Positions 31,005 to 42,714 of a stretch of DNA of 64,000 nt are shown in pieces. Position numbers and translations under genes: made by a program. Numbering within the stretch: the first letter of the stretch is position 1; the number at the start of each line of letters is the position of its first letter. The DNA lies in the NCBI GenBank assembly GCA_021234155.1, contig JAJEKV010000164.1:1062783-1126782 (forward strand), given 5' to 3'. The notes below the pieces were generated by a model, which saw only the letters and a list, made by a program, of their open reading frames with translations, had not been told where the DNA came from and made no database searches. Source of the stretch: Isoetes taiwanensis (Eukaryota > Streptophyta > Lycopodiopsida > Isoetales > Isoetaceae).

Positions 31005-32528
31005 AAAGCAAACATAGGTAAACTTTATGGGTTTAAACATTAGTAATCATCAACACAAACAAATTATTTCCATTGCATACCAAGAGCCGTCCAAATATAC
31101 GCAAACACACTATTATAAAATTGGCAAGTAGAATCAAAGGCAACTTCAGAATAACTACCAGCGGATACAATAGTGTCATCAATGGAGCAAGAAGCTGTAA
31201 GAGTTTTGGAGTGCATGGTAATCATTAATTAAAAAGGGAGAAGATACACAATAGAGTCCAAGTATTTAAATGCAGCCAACCCAAATAACTACATTGTATG
31301 AACAATAACCATGTCCACTACACTCAATGTGATTAAATTAATGTTTCCACCTAATCGTAACAACTTACATTATGTTGTTCAACATCGAAAAAATCCTTTG
31401 TACTCTTGCATTGATGTCTATATGATTCTGTACACCAGAAGAACGCCATGCAAATAGGGAGAAGAAAGCCATGCAAATAGGGAGAAGGAAAATATATTGA
31501 GCTTTACGTAAGAAAGCCCTTTCACTTCCACCAAATTCTACTCAGACCCGAGATGTGTGCATAGGATCATTGTGTGCTTACAGTTCGGTGGGACCTTGAA
31601 GGGCTTTCACAAGCTCTTCAATCGCCTTTGCCATTGCATGCATGGCCTCTGCATCATCCTCCATCAAAAAACAGTCTTTGTTTTTTTGTGACTTGGGGTT
31701 CCTTCTATACCTGTGTCGACACAAAAAAGGGTCACTACTTACTGTGTTGGTCAGTTCCGCTCATAATCCAAAAAACACCTCTTTTCATCCATTTCGACCA
31801 AACAGAATCATCCTTTACTTTAATCTACCAGGACAAGGAAAAAGGAGAGGACCTTTGACCTGATTCCATATGGATGGCATCTGTCGCACCAGTTCTTAGC
31901 TCTTGCCCCAAATTTGGATCAATGCCCAAATCCTCCAAATCAACCTCACAATCTAAAATAGGACTTAGACTGATTACAGGCCTGCTGCTTAGCCAAGAAT
32001 CAAGCTCCTTGAATATATCCTTATCGAAACAACAGCTTCTTTTCCCTTCTATCTTCCGGTTGCATTGGCCAAAAGGGCTCAACCCCAGGGAGGCGTTGCC
32101 AATCTCTAATTCGTTTATAATCAGAAACAAGGCTGAACCATCTCTTTTTTACGAGCAAGCGGGGTCTCTATCTACTTTTACGAGATCTCATAGACTCGAG
32201 ATAGATTTCCATTTATGGGTACTAGGCGAGAGAGCAGAGAGAAGAAGAGAAACGCCCGATCATCTTTGGCGGATGCCATAGATGTGGGAGGTATGGCCAC
32301 CTCGACGAACCCTAAAGTAACCTAAAATAACCCTAAAGTGAATAAAAAGAAATAAAGGAATAAAAATAAAAAGGGGTAAACCATTTAGACCATAAAAATG
32401 CAGAGTGCACTCTAGATATCTTGATTAGTATGCTTTTGCATAATCGCCCATGAAATCATATGAAAACCATGCCAAAACGCGTATAAAATCACAAAAAAAA
32501 ACCCCTGTTATAATGCTACATATTCCCC
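31005..32528. other. Gap between foldback elements with unassigned open frames
   Basis: Both strands are open for 300-400 bp at 31825-32281 (minus 31825-32130, plus 31874-32281). Neither translation matches a family I know. A short minus-strand frame at about 31590-31665 reads as an amphipathic helix (AMHAMAKAIEELVKALQGP) followed by a stop and could be the tail of a degraded gene. A 128-bp stretch at 32402-32529 recurs in diverged form at 33988-34110. Confidence 0.35.
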
Positions 32529-33143
32529 ACAACACAAACCATTAACATCCAACATATAAAAATTAAATCCCCCAACACATAACAACCAACACATAACAAC
32601 CATTGACATTAATAACCAACACATAACTACCATTGACATTAATTAACACAACCATTGGGTCCAACACATTTAAATTAAAATCCCCCTTAAACCCCCTTTG
32701 GTTTGGGTGCATATTCACACGGGGGTGACTCCAACACGGAGAGCCATTGGATAGGCATATTCACCCCTTATTCCTTAATCTACACCGTACGTAAAGTTCC
32801 TTGTTTGTGGGATATGCAAGTACAAAATTTGCTATACTGTATAACAAGATTCGCAAAATACTATAAGATTTCAAGCCAAATACTATATGGGGTTGATTTC
32901 GTACGTGCAAAATACAATTATGAGGGCTCTCGCTGCCCTACGTCACCCCCCGTGTGAATATGCACCCAAACCAAAGGGGGTTTAAGGGGGATTTTAATTT
33001 AAATGTGTTGGACCCAATGGTTGTGTTAATTAATGTCAATGGTAGTTATGTGTTGGTTGTTAATGTCAATGGTTGTTATGTGTTGGTTGTTATGTGTTGG
33101 GGGATTTAATTTTTATATGTTGGATGTTAATGGTTTGTGTTGT
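32529..33143. mobile_element. Foldback / MITE-like element, copy 2, with arms of about 210 bp
   Basis: The left arm (32529 to about 32740) and right arm (about 32930-33143) are near-perfect inverted complements. They start acaacacaaaccatta and end taatggtttgtgttgt. The inner 315 bp correspond to the element at 30582-30898, so this copy shows the full-length arms while copy 1 has lost its outer left arm. No open frame is shared. The arms contain short direct repeats of aacacataacaacc. Confidence 0.85.
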
Positions 33144-33832
33144 AAAAAAAAATTTTTGGCCCCTTCGGGGCCTTAGGGACGTCACCCCCCCCCCCTCCGG
33201 TGTGACAAAAATTTTAGAATTCAAACCAGAAAAAAACTAGAATTCATTTGAGGCTTTCATCACCTGTAGCTTTTGAATTTCATCACAATAAAACAAACAG
33301 AACATAAGTAAAAGTTACCATAAAGATAGAGCAGATTAGCCTATTATTCTGAAAGTCGTAAAGTTTGCAACGCCCATACACAAACATTTTTCAACTGGAA
33401 TTTAACAGTAGTTTTGGCCTCCATGGATTCTTGTGGTGAGAAACCAAAGTGGGAAATTTTTCTGCTTGTTAGCACAAGGATCTAGAAGCCTTGGAATTTG
33501 CTTAATAACTGCCTCAAAATCTAAAAATGCATGGTAATTTTTTGCAAGCTTCATTCGGAATGAGCCTTAAAACAATATCCAATAGCGCAATCCTGTATTA
33601 ATCAACTGGTAGGATGTGAAAGCCTACCAAACCCGGCCGAAAAATTGTTGTTTTAGCATAGATAACTTAACCAAACATATCCATATCATACACTATCAAA
33701 AAGATCTTGGAGAGGGCTTTCCAACGCAATAAAAATCATTTGAAACAGAGCTCTGGATCAAACGTTATGATAAGAAATGTGTTGCTGGCGGGGAAACTGC
33801 ACTACATGCGCCCTTCAAGCCCTTCATGTGCC

Positions 33833-33946
33833 CATTATGCACCACACACACAAAAAGAGGGCTTTTGTTGTAAGCCATTGGTTGTTGACCATTATGCACC
33901 ACACGCACAAAAAAAGGGCTTTTGTTGTGAGCCATTGGTTGTTGAC
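33833..33946. repeat. 57-bp tandem duplication
   Basis: The segment starting cattatgcaccacac occurs at 33833-33889 and 33890-33946 with a few mismatches. Confidence 0.9.
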
Positions 33947-34109
33947 CATTGAAAAAAAAGAGGCTAAAATCAATGGCTCAGAAATGGTGCACTCTAGATG
34001 TATGCATTAGTACATCCATTTGAATACATCACGAAATCATAGGAAAACCTTAGTGAAAAGCGTACAAAAACACAAAGAAAACCCCATGTTATTATGCTAC
34101 ATATTCCAC

Positions 34110-35085
34110 CTGCGGGTGATGCTGTTTATTTCCACCTCGAGGGTGACGCATATTTTCTTTTTACGTAATTATTTTCCACTCGTTGGGTGATGCTGTTCTC
34201 CACCCTATTGGGTAATCCTCTCTTTTTTCTGCTACATGTTTGATTTTCTCTAACCATTCAAGGGTCTTTTTTAGAGTTGTTTGTGTTGCTTGCAGGTTTT
34301 ACGCCATCTTCCGAGGTCCTGCGTTTTTCGGCTTCGCCATCGACCCATCTCCTTCGGTTCTCCAGGCCGCAATAACCTTTTTTGTCCAAAAAAAATTTTA
34401 ACCTTCCAACCTCCGTTGATTTACCTCCACCATCCTTGGCTCGTCAATATACCTCTTGTCAGGCCCACGCCCCCGCACCTCTCTACCCCTTCTGCCTCAA
34501 CATGTCCGCTCTATTCTCTTCGTGCACATAGTCTCTCCCTCTCGCCATGTAGTTTGCGATGTTGCTTGCCATTTAGATGTTTCATTAAATTTTGGGCTTG
34601 TAGGTAAGGAAGTTCTACGGTAGGCGGCGGTTTTGTATCCTTTGCAAGTCCCTTCCCGAATAGCATCGATCCGAGCTCGGATCGTTATTTTGGGAAGAGG
34701 CGATGCGCTACTATATATGTGCTCGTCCTTCTTGTGGCTCGTTATCAGCGTCTTCTCACAGCAGCATCTCTTTCCTTGTCCGTTGCTTCCCACCCTACCC
34801 GCCCTTATATGTTATTTTGAGTTCGTCTATTGTTTTTGTTCAGTTTTGACCATCCGTGTGTAACATATTTCTTTTTACATAATTGTTCTCCACCCGTTGG
34901 GTGATGCTGTTCTCCACCCTATTGGGTGCCGCTCTCTTTTTCTGCTACATGTTTGATTTTCTCTAACCATTCAGAGGTGTTTTTTAGAGTTCTTTGTGTT
35001 GCTTGCAGGTTTTATGCCATCTTCAGAGGTCCTGCTTTTTTTGGCTTCGCCATCGACCCATCTCCTTCGGTTCTCCAGGCAACAC
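34110..35085. repeat. Diverged direct repeat, offset about 713 bp
   Basis: The segment near 34135-34370 (gggtgatgctgttctccaccc, gctacatgtttgattttctc, gccatcgacccatctccttc) recurs near 34870-35082. Order and spacing are the same with roughly 10 percent mismatch. It could be the paired LTR remnants of a short element or a local duplication. Confidence 0.75.
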
Positions 35086-35428
35086 ATTTAAGGTTGCTGG
35101 CGACCATTTCTCATTAGGGTTTTCCTCAAAAACCCGAAAGGGCGGGGTTTTTTTATCCCGATGAGAAGTTGTCGCCATTACCCTTCTATACTGCCTGTGC
35201 CCATTTCTTTTGTTTCTGGGGTAGCCCGATATTGTTCCTATGGTCGGCTACCCCTCTTTATTCTCTATTCTTCAAACATTGTATCTTCTTGCTGTGTGAT
35301 GAATGACAAGCCTATCGGCCGTTTTTTTGTCCTTTGTGAGTCCCTTCTCTTAATCCACATTGAATGAAATACCACTTCATAGGACTCCCCTAACCGAAGT
35401 TACTCTAGCATTTCTTTGAATTTCTTGA

Positions 35429-38367
35429 ATTATCGTGGAGGTACAACAATTATTCTAAAATATTGACCATCCAACTATTGCTTCGGTTATGTTTATCTTG
35501 GGCAATTGTTGATTTGGGTTGGCATAAAGATTTTGGAAGGTTGAGGGGGGGTATTCGTATGGCTAAAGAGTATTATTCTGACGTCAGAAATTAGGCTTTG
35601 GGATAGCAATGATCGGTCTGGCTAGGACGAAGGATTTTCCTTTTAGAAGTGCTGTTCTGGCGATGGGTTCGTGGGCGTGTGGGCGCGATGGAGCAGAGCA
35701 GGGGAGGGCGGCGTGGATATGGCAGTGGGGTTTCACCAAGAAACAGAGTTAGACAGAATGCAGAAGAACCAATGCCGATTCTAAGCAGGTATCGGCTCTT
35801 TTAGTTTCAGTCCAAGCCAGATTTCAGCCACCAGAAAGAGAGTTTTTAAAAAAGGCAGATCCGCGGAGCTCCGATGAGTCTATATTTGGACTATGAAGGA
35901 ATCCTACATTGTGGAGCTTACAATGCTTCAATACCTCTGTGGCTGTCACCAGAATTATAACCCCTTCCCAGAAACCCCTTCCTTTGATGCCTTTTTGCTC
36001 CACAATCTGGCAAAGCGAGATTGCCGCATGATTCTTCCTGCATCAAAGCAAGATTGTTGCATGATTCTTTTTGCATCTAGCATGTATCAAGCTCTGAGGA
36101 AGCGGAGTATCAGATGAGCAGAGTGACGTAGTCATTTTCTTTCCAGATTTTTTTTGCCATGGTAGTCCTTCTGTTGTTGCAATAGTGATGATTCTAGGAA
36201 TTGCAACAGTATTCATTGCTTTTCATGGCAAGACATTGATACTACCATCTCATGGCAGGGGTTTCAAATCCCCAATTATTTTGTTGAATCATCCCCAATT
36301 GTTTTGCTGAATTTGCATTGCTCTTTGTTTTATCCATTTTCAGGTTCTTATGGCTGGATGCCGTATATGTGGATGAGCTTGTGCTTGTGAATGACACAGA
36401 GGATCTGGTAGGGCTATTTGTATATATTCTTGCAATTCTGTATGTGTTGTTGCAATTTTGTTGCTGTTGTTTGGCTTAATCGTGATAGCGTAGATTGACT
36501 TCTATTATAGTTTGAAAACTATGTGCTGAGGTGGAAAATGGGGTTTGACCCCATCTTTATTTTTGCTCAACGGTTGTGGTTCTTGGAGAGGGAATATGGC
36601 GTGGCATATTCCCTTCACCAACGACCAAGATGAAGCGATTATAAAGATGAAGCAATTGGCCTAAGGGCTAAGCCATAGTTTCATCTGGCTTTTGCCCAAG
36701 TTTTATAATGTTTTCATTATACTTGGTGATGTTCTGGGTTGTTCTAGCTCATTGTATGGGTCCCATAACTTATTGATCTCCGTGGATGTTAAAAATCTAT
36801 TCTATTCTATTCTATTCCAAATACTCGAAATGACCTGTAGGTTCTGCCACCAATTCTAAAAATATGGTATTAGTCTTCAACATAGACCATACAAAATTGA
36901 TTCGTTTAGATTCCTCCAAGTGAAGACTAGTAGAGTCACAAACTTCCAGTTGAGAAGAGTCACATTTCATATGAACAATCCATCTAAGGATGTTATTTGT
37001 TGTATCACGCCAAATATGATTCAAGATAATAGAGATGCTCCAATCACCATTTTCTGAAGATATGGTTACTCCTGTTAAAAGCTATAGCCATAGTAGTAGC
37101 AAATAAAAAAATTGGACCAGTGCAATGAACCACCCCACAAATGACATGTGACTAGCTAAATACTCTCTTGCTTTGAACAGTATTTTATTTGCCTCCTTGT
37201 TTCTACCAATTGAAAATGATAAAAATGCAAAAGGAAAAAAATCCATTGGTAATAAAAGCTTGACCTTTTCTTCTCAATACAAGACATAGACGCCCTAGAA
37301 ACACAAATGGAATCTAAATATAATATTATGGTCTTCTATCATAAATGATTCAGCATTCCAAAACCGCATAACTAATACAGGCATCCCTTGACAATCCTGA
37401 CAATTTGCATCCACATCGTGAAAGAAAAGCTAGAGTTTTGGAGAGATGAGAAGGTTGGACGGCTTTATGTTATAGATTAATTCAAAGATAAACCGGTTGT
37501 CTCTTGATGGGAGCCGGTTGCCAGAAAGTGCACTTCATATGCATTGCATTATAGCAATTGCTGAAGTAAGAAAGAAGTGGAGATCAAATTCCAACGACAA
37601 GCCAATATCTAAAAACAATAGACTAATGTTGAGCCATAAAGAACAAATCATTGTTATGATGATCCCTAATAATGTCAAAATCCAGTTGCAAGAATTAATG
37701 GCAAAAGAAGCTAACAATGATGGTGAGAATTTATAAACTTCACCTAGCTGGCTTAGCTCAAAATTGTAACAATCTCGTCATATATAATGTCCAAGCACCT
37801 CCGTAATGCTATGTACTGTATGCAACTATCCATCGTATCCATCATTTAGCAACTGGGTAATAGAATGATTTTTATACATGTTTTGACTTTGATAAACCAA
37901 ACATTGATTAATTTGGCTCCCCCAACAACCCAAAATATAAAATGGTAATGTGGCCCTCTAGAATATAATTTTTACATGGCATTAAACTTTGCTATATGAG
38001 GCAGTCCTAACCAAATAGAAGTATATCTTATTATCAATATGCAGACATACAGGAGCTTTTGGTTGAAGTTGAAGATATTCTCATTGTATTTAGATTATCG
38101 GGTAAGAGCTGTAAGACCTAGTCGCCCTCACCATCATCTAGTACGATTCTAAGATGCACTTCATCAAATCCATATTCTTCATCACGTCAATCATCTCAAA
38201 GGTACCAAGTTCTTAGTACAAGACGCTCTCTCTCCTCATCAGCTTTGCAAGCATAGGGAGGAGTTTTGCAAAATGAGAGAAGTGCGGATTCAAAAGAAGT
38301 GGGCAGTTTATCGTGGAGGTACAACAATTATTCTAGAATATTGACCATCCAACTATTGCTTCGGTTA
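35429..38367. repeat. 60-bp direct repeats flanking 2.8 kb of non-coding sequence
   Basis: ttatcgtggaggtacaacaa to ttgcttcggtta occurs at 35429-35488 and 38308-38367 with one mismatch. The sequence between them has no supported gene; the short ORFs at 35893-36117, 36812-37024 and 37497-37736 have no recognisable family. A simple tattc repeat lies at about 36797-36816. Confidence 0.7.
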
Positions 38368-38524
38368 GTCTGGATTGGCCTAAGGGCCAGGGATAGGTTC
38401 TATACGTACAAAATTAAAATTCCTGACGTATAAAGTTAATAAAAAACGTATTTTTTAATAAAATATGTATTTAACATATAAAGACCTCGCCGGCCGGAAA
38501 AAAAAAGGGTCGCGAAATACAAAG

Positions 38525-38527
38525 GGT
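38525..38527. repeat. Possible left target-site duplication of CACTA element (ggt)
   Basis: The three bases before the putative terminus are ggt, matched by ggt after the right terminus. A chance match of three bases is 1 in 64, so this is weak alone. Confidence 0.5.
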
Positions 38528-38559
38528 CGCTACAAGAAAAGGGATTAAGTCGACATTCG

Positions 38560-39130
38560 CGTCTGCGAAAACTTCGTAAAAAAAGCGACGCTAAAATTTT
38601 TTTCGATACGCAATCCAGTCATTTGGCGACGCTAAAACAAACCGTATGATGTTCGCGCAGATGCGCGGTTTAGCACGTTTTGCGTATGCGAAAAAGTTTT
38701 CGCGTACGCTTTCACGAAGTTTTCGCGTACGCGGAATTTTTTTATATATATGCGGCGCGGGGATTCAGTTTTTGCGCCGCAAAGAAGGTATTCTTCTGCG
38801 CCAAACCTTCTAACTTGCCCCCAAAACCTTTTTTTTTTATTTTTCTTAGTTTCACAACAAGAGAATGGACATTTAGCGACGTGGGCTTGCGACGTCTGTG
38901 CGACGTGACGTCGCAAATAACGTCATCGTGCGACGTCTGTGCGACGCGACGTCGCAGACACATCGCATGCGACGTCATGCGACGTGTAGTGCGACGTCTG
39001 ACACACGCCAGGTGGACGCTTGCGCGTGTGGGACGACGGTGACAGTGTCCGCATGCGGTGGATGTTTATTTACGCCACGCCGCATGCGACGTCGTATATG
39101 TGACGTATGTGTCGTATGTGACGTATGTGT
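38560..39130. repeat. Left subterminal repeats of CACTA element
   Basis: Includes gcgacgctaaaa copies (near 38583 and 38624), repeated ttcgcgtacgc (near 38698-38732), and from 38875 a cluster of tgcgacgt and acgtcgca half-sites in both orientations. In CACTA elements such arrays bind the element-encoded TNPA-like protein. Confidence 0.75.
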
Positions 39131-39250
39131 CGTATATGACACGTCAGTATGTATATGTGTCGTATATGACACGTCAGTACGTATATATGTCGTATATGAC
39201 ACGTCAGTATGTATATGTGACGTATATGACACGTCAGTACGTATATGTGA
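39131..39250. repeat. 30-bp tandem repeat, four copies
   Basis: gacacgtcagta recurs at 39138, 39168, 39198 and 39228, exactly 30 bp apart, each with an intervening tgtatatgtgtcgtatat-like segment. Each unit carries TGACGT/ACGTCA-type cores. Confidence 0.92.
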
Positions 39251-40277
39251 CGTAGGTGGTCGCATGTGACGTATATTTTTTATACACGAAGGTTAATGGT
39301 TTTTTAGGATTACAAATTCAATACCATGCGATTGATACAATGCGAAAAAGACTCTGACGACCAACCTGCAGCTTCATTTAAGCGTGTTGCCTGCGCATGC
39401 ATCATCACAGTAGATGTGCTACCGCTATAAATTGTTCATTATAAAACTGACGTTGTCTGTGTCAAAATCTAGTTGTTCCAAGTTTACAATCCTTGAAGGT
39501 AACTTGACAATAGGCTTGTTGTCAATCATTGTTGCTGAGAGAAGAACATGATAAAGCCTTAAAATTTGTGCAAGAACACAAGAAAAATCCCACACTTTTA
39601 CCTTTTGTCCGCCGAAGCATTATAGTGTTTAATATGACTTGCAGCCGCTTGTCCCGACGTCCTGATGGCGGATTCTAGGTTTACCTCCTTCATCTAGACT
39701 CTTCAGAAACCGAACTGCGGAAAATAGTTTTTTTGGGGGCTTTGAGAGCTTGCAAGAGCTGGAAAAATATTGTCAGGAACTATATCAGCAAACCAAAGAA
39801 GCACATATGGATACGCCAATCTGTGTGGGGAAGAAGGTTATGATCTAAAATCTCATGCTGGGTATACAAGTAATTCTAATGGCACTATGGAAGTTGAAAG
39901 ATCAACATCAAGGTTGGAATCAGCAGCAATGCTTGAACTTGCAACTTTACCGCCAAACGCCCGGATGATTTTGTGATATATGATGGTGGAGGAATTTATG
40001 CGTTTCAATTGCACAAGTTCCATATGAAGCCTAACCCCCATTGATGAGGGATTTTTGAAAAGCCGAGATACTATGTGGCTACACCTCGTTGATGGCCTTG
40101 TTTGGGAGATCCATACATGGAAAGTGGAATTGGAACATAGCTCTGGCTTTGGAAAGAAAATAAGTGTATTCTCTCGCAACATTCATTCTAGAACTTTCTA
40201 CAACATTCGAATTTTCTAGAAGGATTCCTTAGGCTCACCCAAGATTCTCTTTATATTTTAAAACTTTTTAAAACTTT
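39251..40277. other. CACTA internal stretch, no identified gene
   Basis: An open frame at 39770-39976 and a plus-strand stretch near 39945-40045 (IYDGGGIYAFQLHKF) look coding-like but match no family I know. Several gaacattctagaactttc repeats occur at 40175-40300. Confidence 0.35.
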
Positions 40278-40705
40278 CTAGAACATTCTAGAACTTTTCG
40301 TATATGTGACGTATGTGACATATGTGTCGAAGAAGGTGCATGTTCGTAAAGGCACCATCTTCATTGTGCCCTTAAGCCCCAAAGCAAGCACATGAACTTT
40401 TAGTGTGAGCATTTCTAATGGATTGAGCTTCATCCGAATAATTCTAAACCACCTAATGTTCGACAAGTGTGCCCCTTTAGCCGGGGGTCGCTTCTTTTCA
40501 TCCTCTTCAGATGGCTTCTGTAATTCAGAACAAATGGTTCCATATGTAGTAAGCACAATGTCGTGCTTACAAAGTTCAACACAATTTATTCTTCTCTGAT
40601 CTTCATGGTATATGTACACAGATAGCTTGACAGATGGTACTACTTTTTCCTTCAATTCATGTTCCCATTGTTTTTAAAGCGATTTAGGGCAAACAATCAA
40701 GGTGC
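40278..40705 (-). pseudogene. Captured fragment of a SNF2-family helicase (HLTF/RAD5-like)
   Basis: The minus strand reads LIVCPKSL (motif Ia type) at about 40690-40670, then WEHELKEKVVPSVKLSVYIY, then HDIVLTTYGTICSEL and SNIRWFRII. This order matches the SNF2 N-terminal ATPase lobe of plant SMARCA3/HLTF-like proteins. The next motif, DEAH-like, appears one base out of frame (cggatgaagc where ctggatgaagc is expected, near 40435), followed by RNAH. A stop interrupts CPKSL-KQW. Only about 130 residues are present, with no Walker A and no C-terminal helicase lobe. It lies inside the CACTA element, opposite to the transposase, as expected for transduplicated host DNA. Confidence 0.78.
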
Positions 40706-40717
40706 AAACAATCAGGG

Positions 40718-40954
40718 TTGGCAAGGAGTATAGAAAATGATGCGCGTCATCTTTTCAGAGAGCTTGGATTCACGTTTGATACTGAGCCATGCGTGCCACA
40801 AAAGTTCAGCCTAGAGGATATTATGCTAGACACTCCACCAGATATTTCTGTGGTGGATCTAGTTGGCTCTCAAGATAGTGTAGATTGGTTAGATAAGAAA
40901 GTCCTTGAGACTGGCATTTCATTTCGTGCTTGTGCAACCAAGTGGGCAGCTTGA
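40718..40954 (+). CDS. Unassigned open frame upstream of the B3 fragment
   Basis: A 78-codon frame (starting MARSIENDARHLFRELGF) with an acidic middle (SLEDIMLDTPPDISVVDLVG). It may be an exon of the same captured gene as the B3 domain that follows, because the next exon starts after a good acceptor at 40989-40991. I do not recognise the family. Confidence 0.35.
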   Translation: MARSIENDARHLFRELGFTFDTEPCVPQKFSLEDIMLDTPPDISVVDLVGSQDSVDWLDKKVLETGISFRACATKWAA

Positions 40955-40991
40955 TTTGATAACTGATTCTGCGTTGGATTTTTTGTTTCAG

Positions 40992-41285
40992 CTCGTCATT
41001 CCAAAAATCAACGCAGAAGCACATTTGCCTTGCGATGGAATTGTGGAGAAAAAAAAAGATGAAAATCAATGCATGTGGAAATTTAGATACTGTTATTGGG
41101 ATAGTTCCCAAAGTTATGTCTTCACAAAAGGCTGGAGCAGATTTGTCAAGGCAAAGAATTTGCAGGTGAATGATGTGGTTTCGTTTGAGAGAGATATCCA
41201 AGGTAAAAAAATTTACATCGGTGGCGAAGGGATCCTTCATTTGGTCTTTGGAAATTACAAGTTGTTGATCACGAGGATGCAATGA
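40992..41285 (+). pseudogene. Captured B3 DNA-binding domain fragment (RAV/NGA-like)
   Basis: After an intron-like tttgtttcag, the frame reads LVIPKINAEAHLP, then WKFRYCYWDSSQSYVFTKGW, SRFVKAKNLQVNDVVSFERD and a stop at 41283-41285. These are the hallmark strands of the plant B3 domain as found in RAV and NGATHA factors (LVIPKxxAExxFP, WxFRYxYWNSSQSYVxTKGWSRFVKxKxLxxGDxVSF). The first B3 strand (TPSDVGKLNR type) is missing, as are any AP2 domain and repression motif. The retained splice acceptor shows genomic, not cDNA, capture. It may still fold in part, but DNA binding is unlikely without the N-terminal strand. Confidence 0.85.
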
Positions 41286-42239
41286 CCCTTCTGAGAAAGT
41301 TTTCAGTTTGTTTGGAGTCGATATTTGGTATTGAAGCAACTTAAATTCTATCTTTTGATATAACTATAATATGGTAGTTTTGAGCTCGATTAGCTCCCTG
41401 GTTGATCCGTAATTTTTGAGCTCGAGAATTTAGCTTATGGTTGATCCGTAATTTTTGAGGCAATCGCCTTATGTATATAAGCATGATGTAGAATACAAAA
41501 AACTGGATATATGATATGATATAGATTTCAAGTTTTTCAAAATGGAATTTGAAGATAAAAATATGAAGAAGATGAATATGATCGGGATGGATATCAAGAA
41601 GATGAATGCCACGATGAATAAGGATATGACAATAATATTGCTTGTTTTAATTTATATAGGCCTATTTGTGCTATGGGTATTTTGAAAAAGCGGATGAATT
41701 TAGTGATGGACATGGAGTTGGAGATGGTTGATCCGTAATTTTTGAGCTCATAATTTAGCTTCCGGTTGATCCGAGAAAGAAAAAAGAAGGAATTAGAAAT
41801 GACATATGGATTTACCCCTAGAATTTCTACAACGAGAAGATTGGGTAGTCAAAAGTGGGACTCCCATATCCTCGAGTCCAACATCTTTAGAGAAGCAACA
41901 AAATGCAATCCCCGAATGAGGAACTTGGTGTCCAAAGATAGTGGGAGAACCGCTTCGACGACTCCTTGCAAATCCAAGGCATTAATGTCCCATGTGTCAA
42001 AGCGTCGATCAAAATTTGCCTAAAAACGCCATCGCCCACCGGCATCGTCATCGACAAATGTCACGGCAAATGTCGGATTGCCACGCATAATTTGCTGCGT
42101 GATGCGCCTAATCAAGCTATGTTCAAGTGTTTTAAGGTATGCGATTTTAGGTTGTTACACAAAACTTGCTCGAGATTCGGGTTGCTTTATCAAAGATAGG
42201 TATACATAAATTTCATAACCGACAAATGTCACGACAAAT
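41286..42239. other. CACTA internal stretch with short repeats
   Basis: The phrase ggttgatccgtaatttttga occurs three times (near 41400, 41441 and 41727). Open frames at 41766-42023 and 41966-42199 overlap and show no recognised domain. Confidence 0.4.
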
Positions 42240-42607
42240 GTCAGACGTCGCATGCGACGTCATGTGACATTACAGAACATAAGACACGCCAGTACGTATT
42301 TGCCACGTGTACTGCTAGGTCGCATGTGCCCTGGAATTTGACCGTTGACTATACGTCGCATGCGACGTGACGTACAGAACCCAGAGACACGTCAGTACGT
42401 ACTTGCCACGTGTACTGCCAGGTCGCATGTGACCTGGATTTTGACCGTTGACTATACGTCGCATGCGACGTGGTCTACAGAACGTATGACACGTCTGTAC
42501 GTACTTGCCAGGTGTACTGCCAAGTCGTAGGTGACCTGGCATGTGACCGTTGACACTACGTCGCCGGCGACGTCACGTCGCATGCGACGTTAAAGATTTC
42601 TATATAA
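42240..42607 (+). promoter_or_regulatory. Palindromic repeat cluster and TATA box upstream of SET gene
   Basis: The palindrome ACGTCGCATGCGACGT occurs at 42245-42260, 42353-42368, 42456-42471 and 42575-42590, with a variant ACGTCGCCGGCGACGT at 42558-42573. Around them a unit of about 105-110 bp repeats (cacgtgtactgccaggtcgcatgtgacctgg, gaccgttgac). A TATA box (tatataa, 42601-42607) follows directly, 108 bp before the first ATG. Such clusters are expected to bind the element's own DNA-binding protein and can repress or activate its promoter. Confidence 0.75.
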
Positions 42608-42714
42608 ACAACTTTTTTCTCGGCCTTCATTGTTATTTTCTTTCGCTCCTCTTCCAGCCTAGCGCCTTTGGTGTTCTTCTTTTTAACCATATCTTATACT
42701 TGTTGCTGCCCTAC

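Larger units (their letters stand above)
33144..35428. other. Repeat-rich non-coding stretch
   Basis: Contains a GC hairpin ggccccttcggggcc (about 33157-33171), a C-run at 33186-33195 and the two duplications listed separately. No supported gene; the ORFs that overlap the 713-bp duplication are not conserved between its two halves. Confidence 0.4.

Noticed and set aside
30985-31006. GC hairpin followed by ctaa as a Helitron 3' end
   Set aside because: The bases after it are not the expected T of an A/T target, and the same hairpin type follows the unrelated foldback copy at 33157.
31825-32281. Possible organellar DNA insertion with open frames on both strands
   Set aside because: The look is suggestive, but I could not match it to any mitochondrial or plastid gene, so it is listed only as unassigned.
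36255-36275. tRNA-like T-loop (ggggtttcaaatcccc)
   Set aside because: No matching acceptor, D or anticodon arms nearby; a chance palindrome.
39058-39265. Overlapping open frames made of short repeats (VYVSYMTRQ-type and its complement)
   Set aside because: They are translations of the 30-bp tandem repeat in several frames, not a gene.
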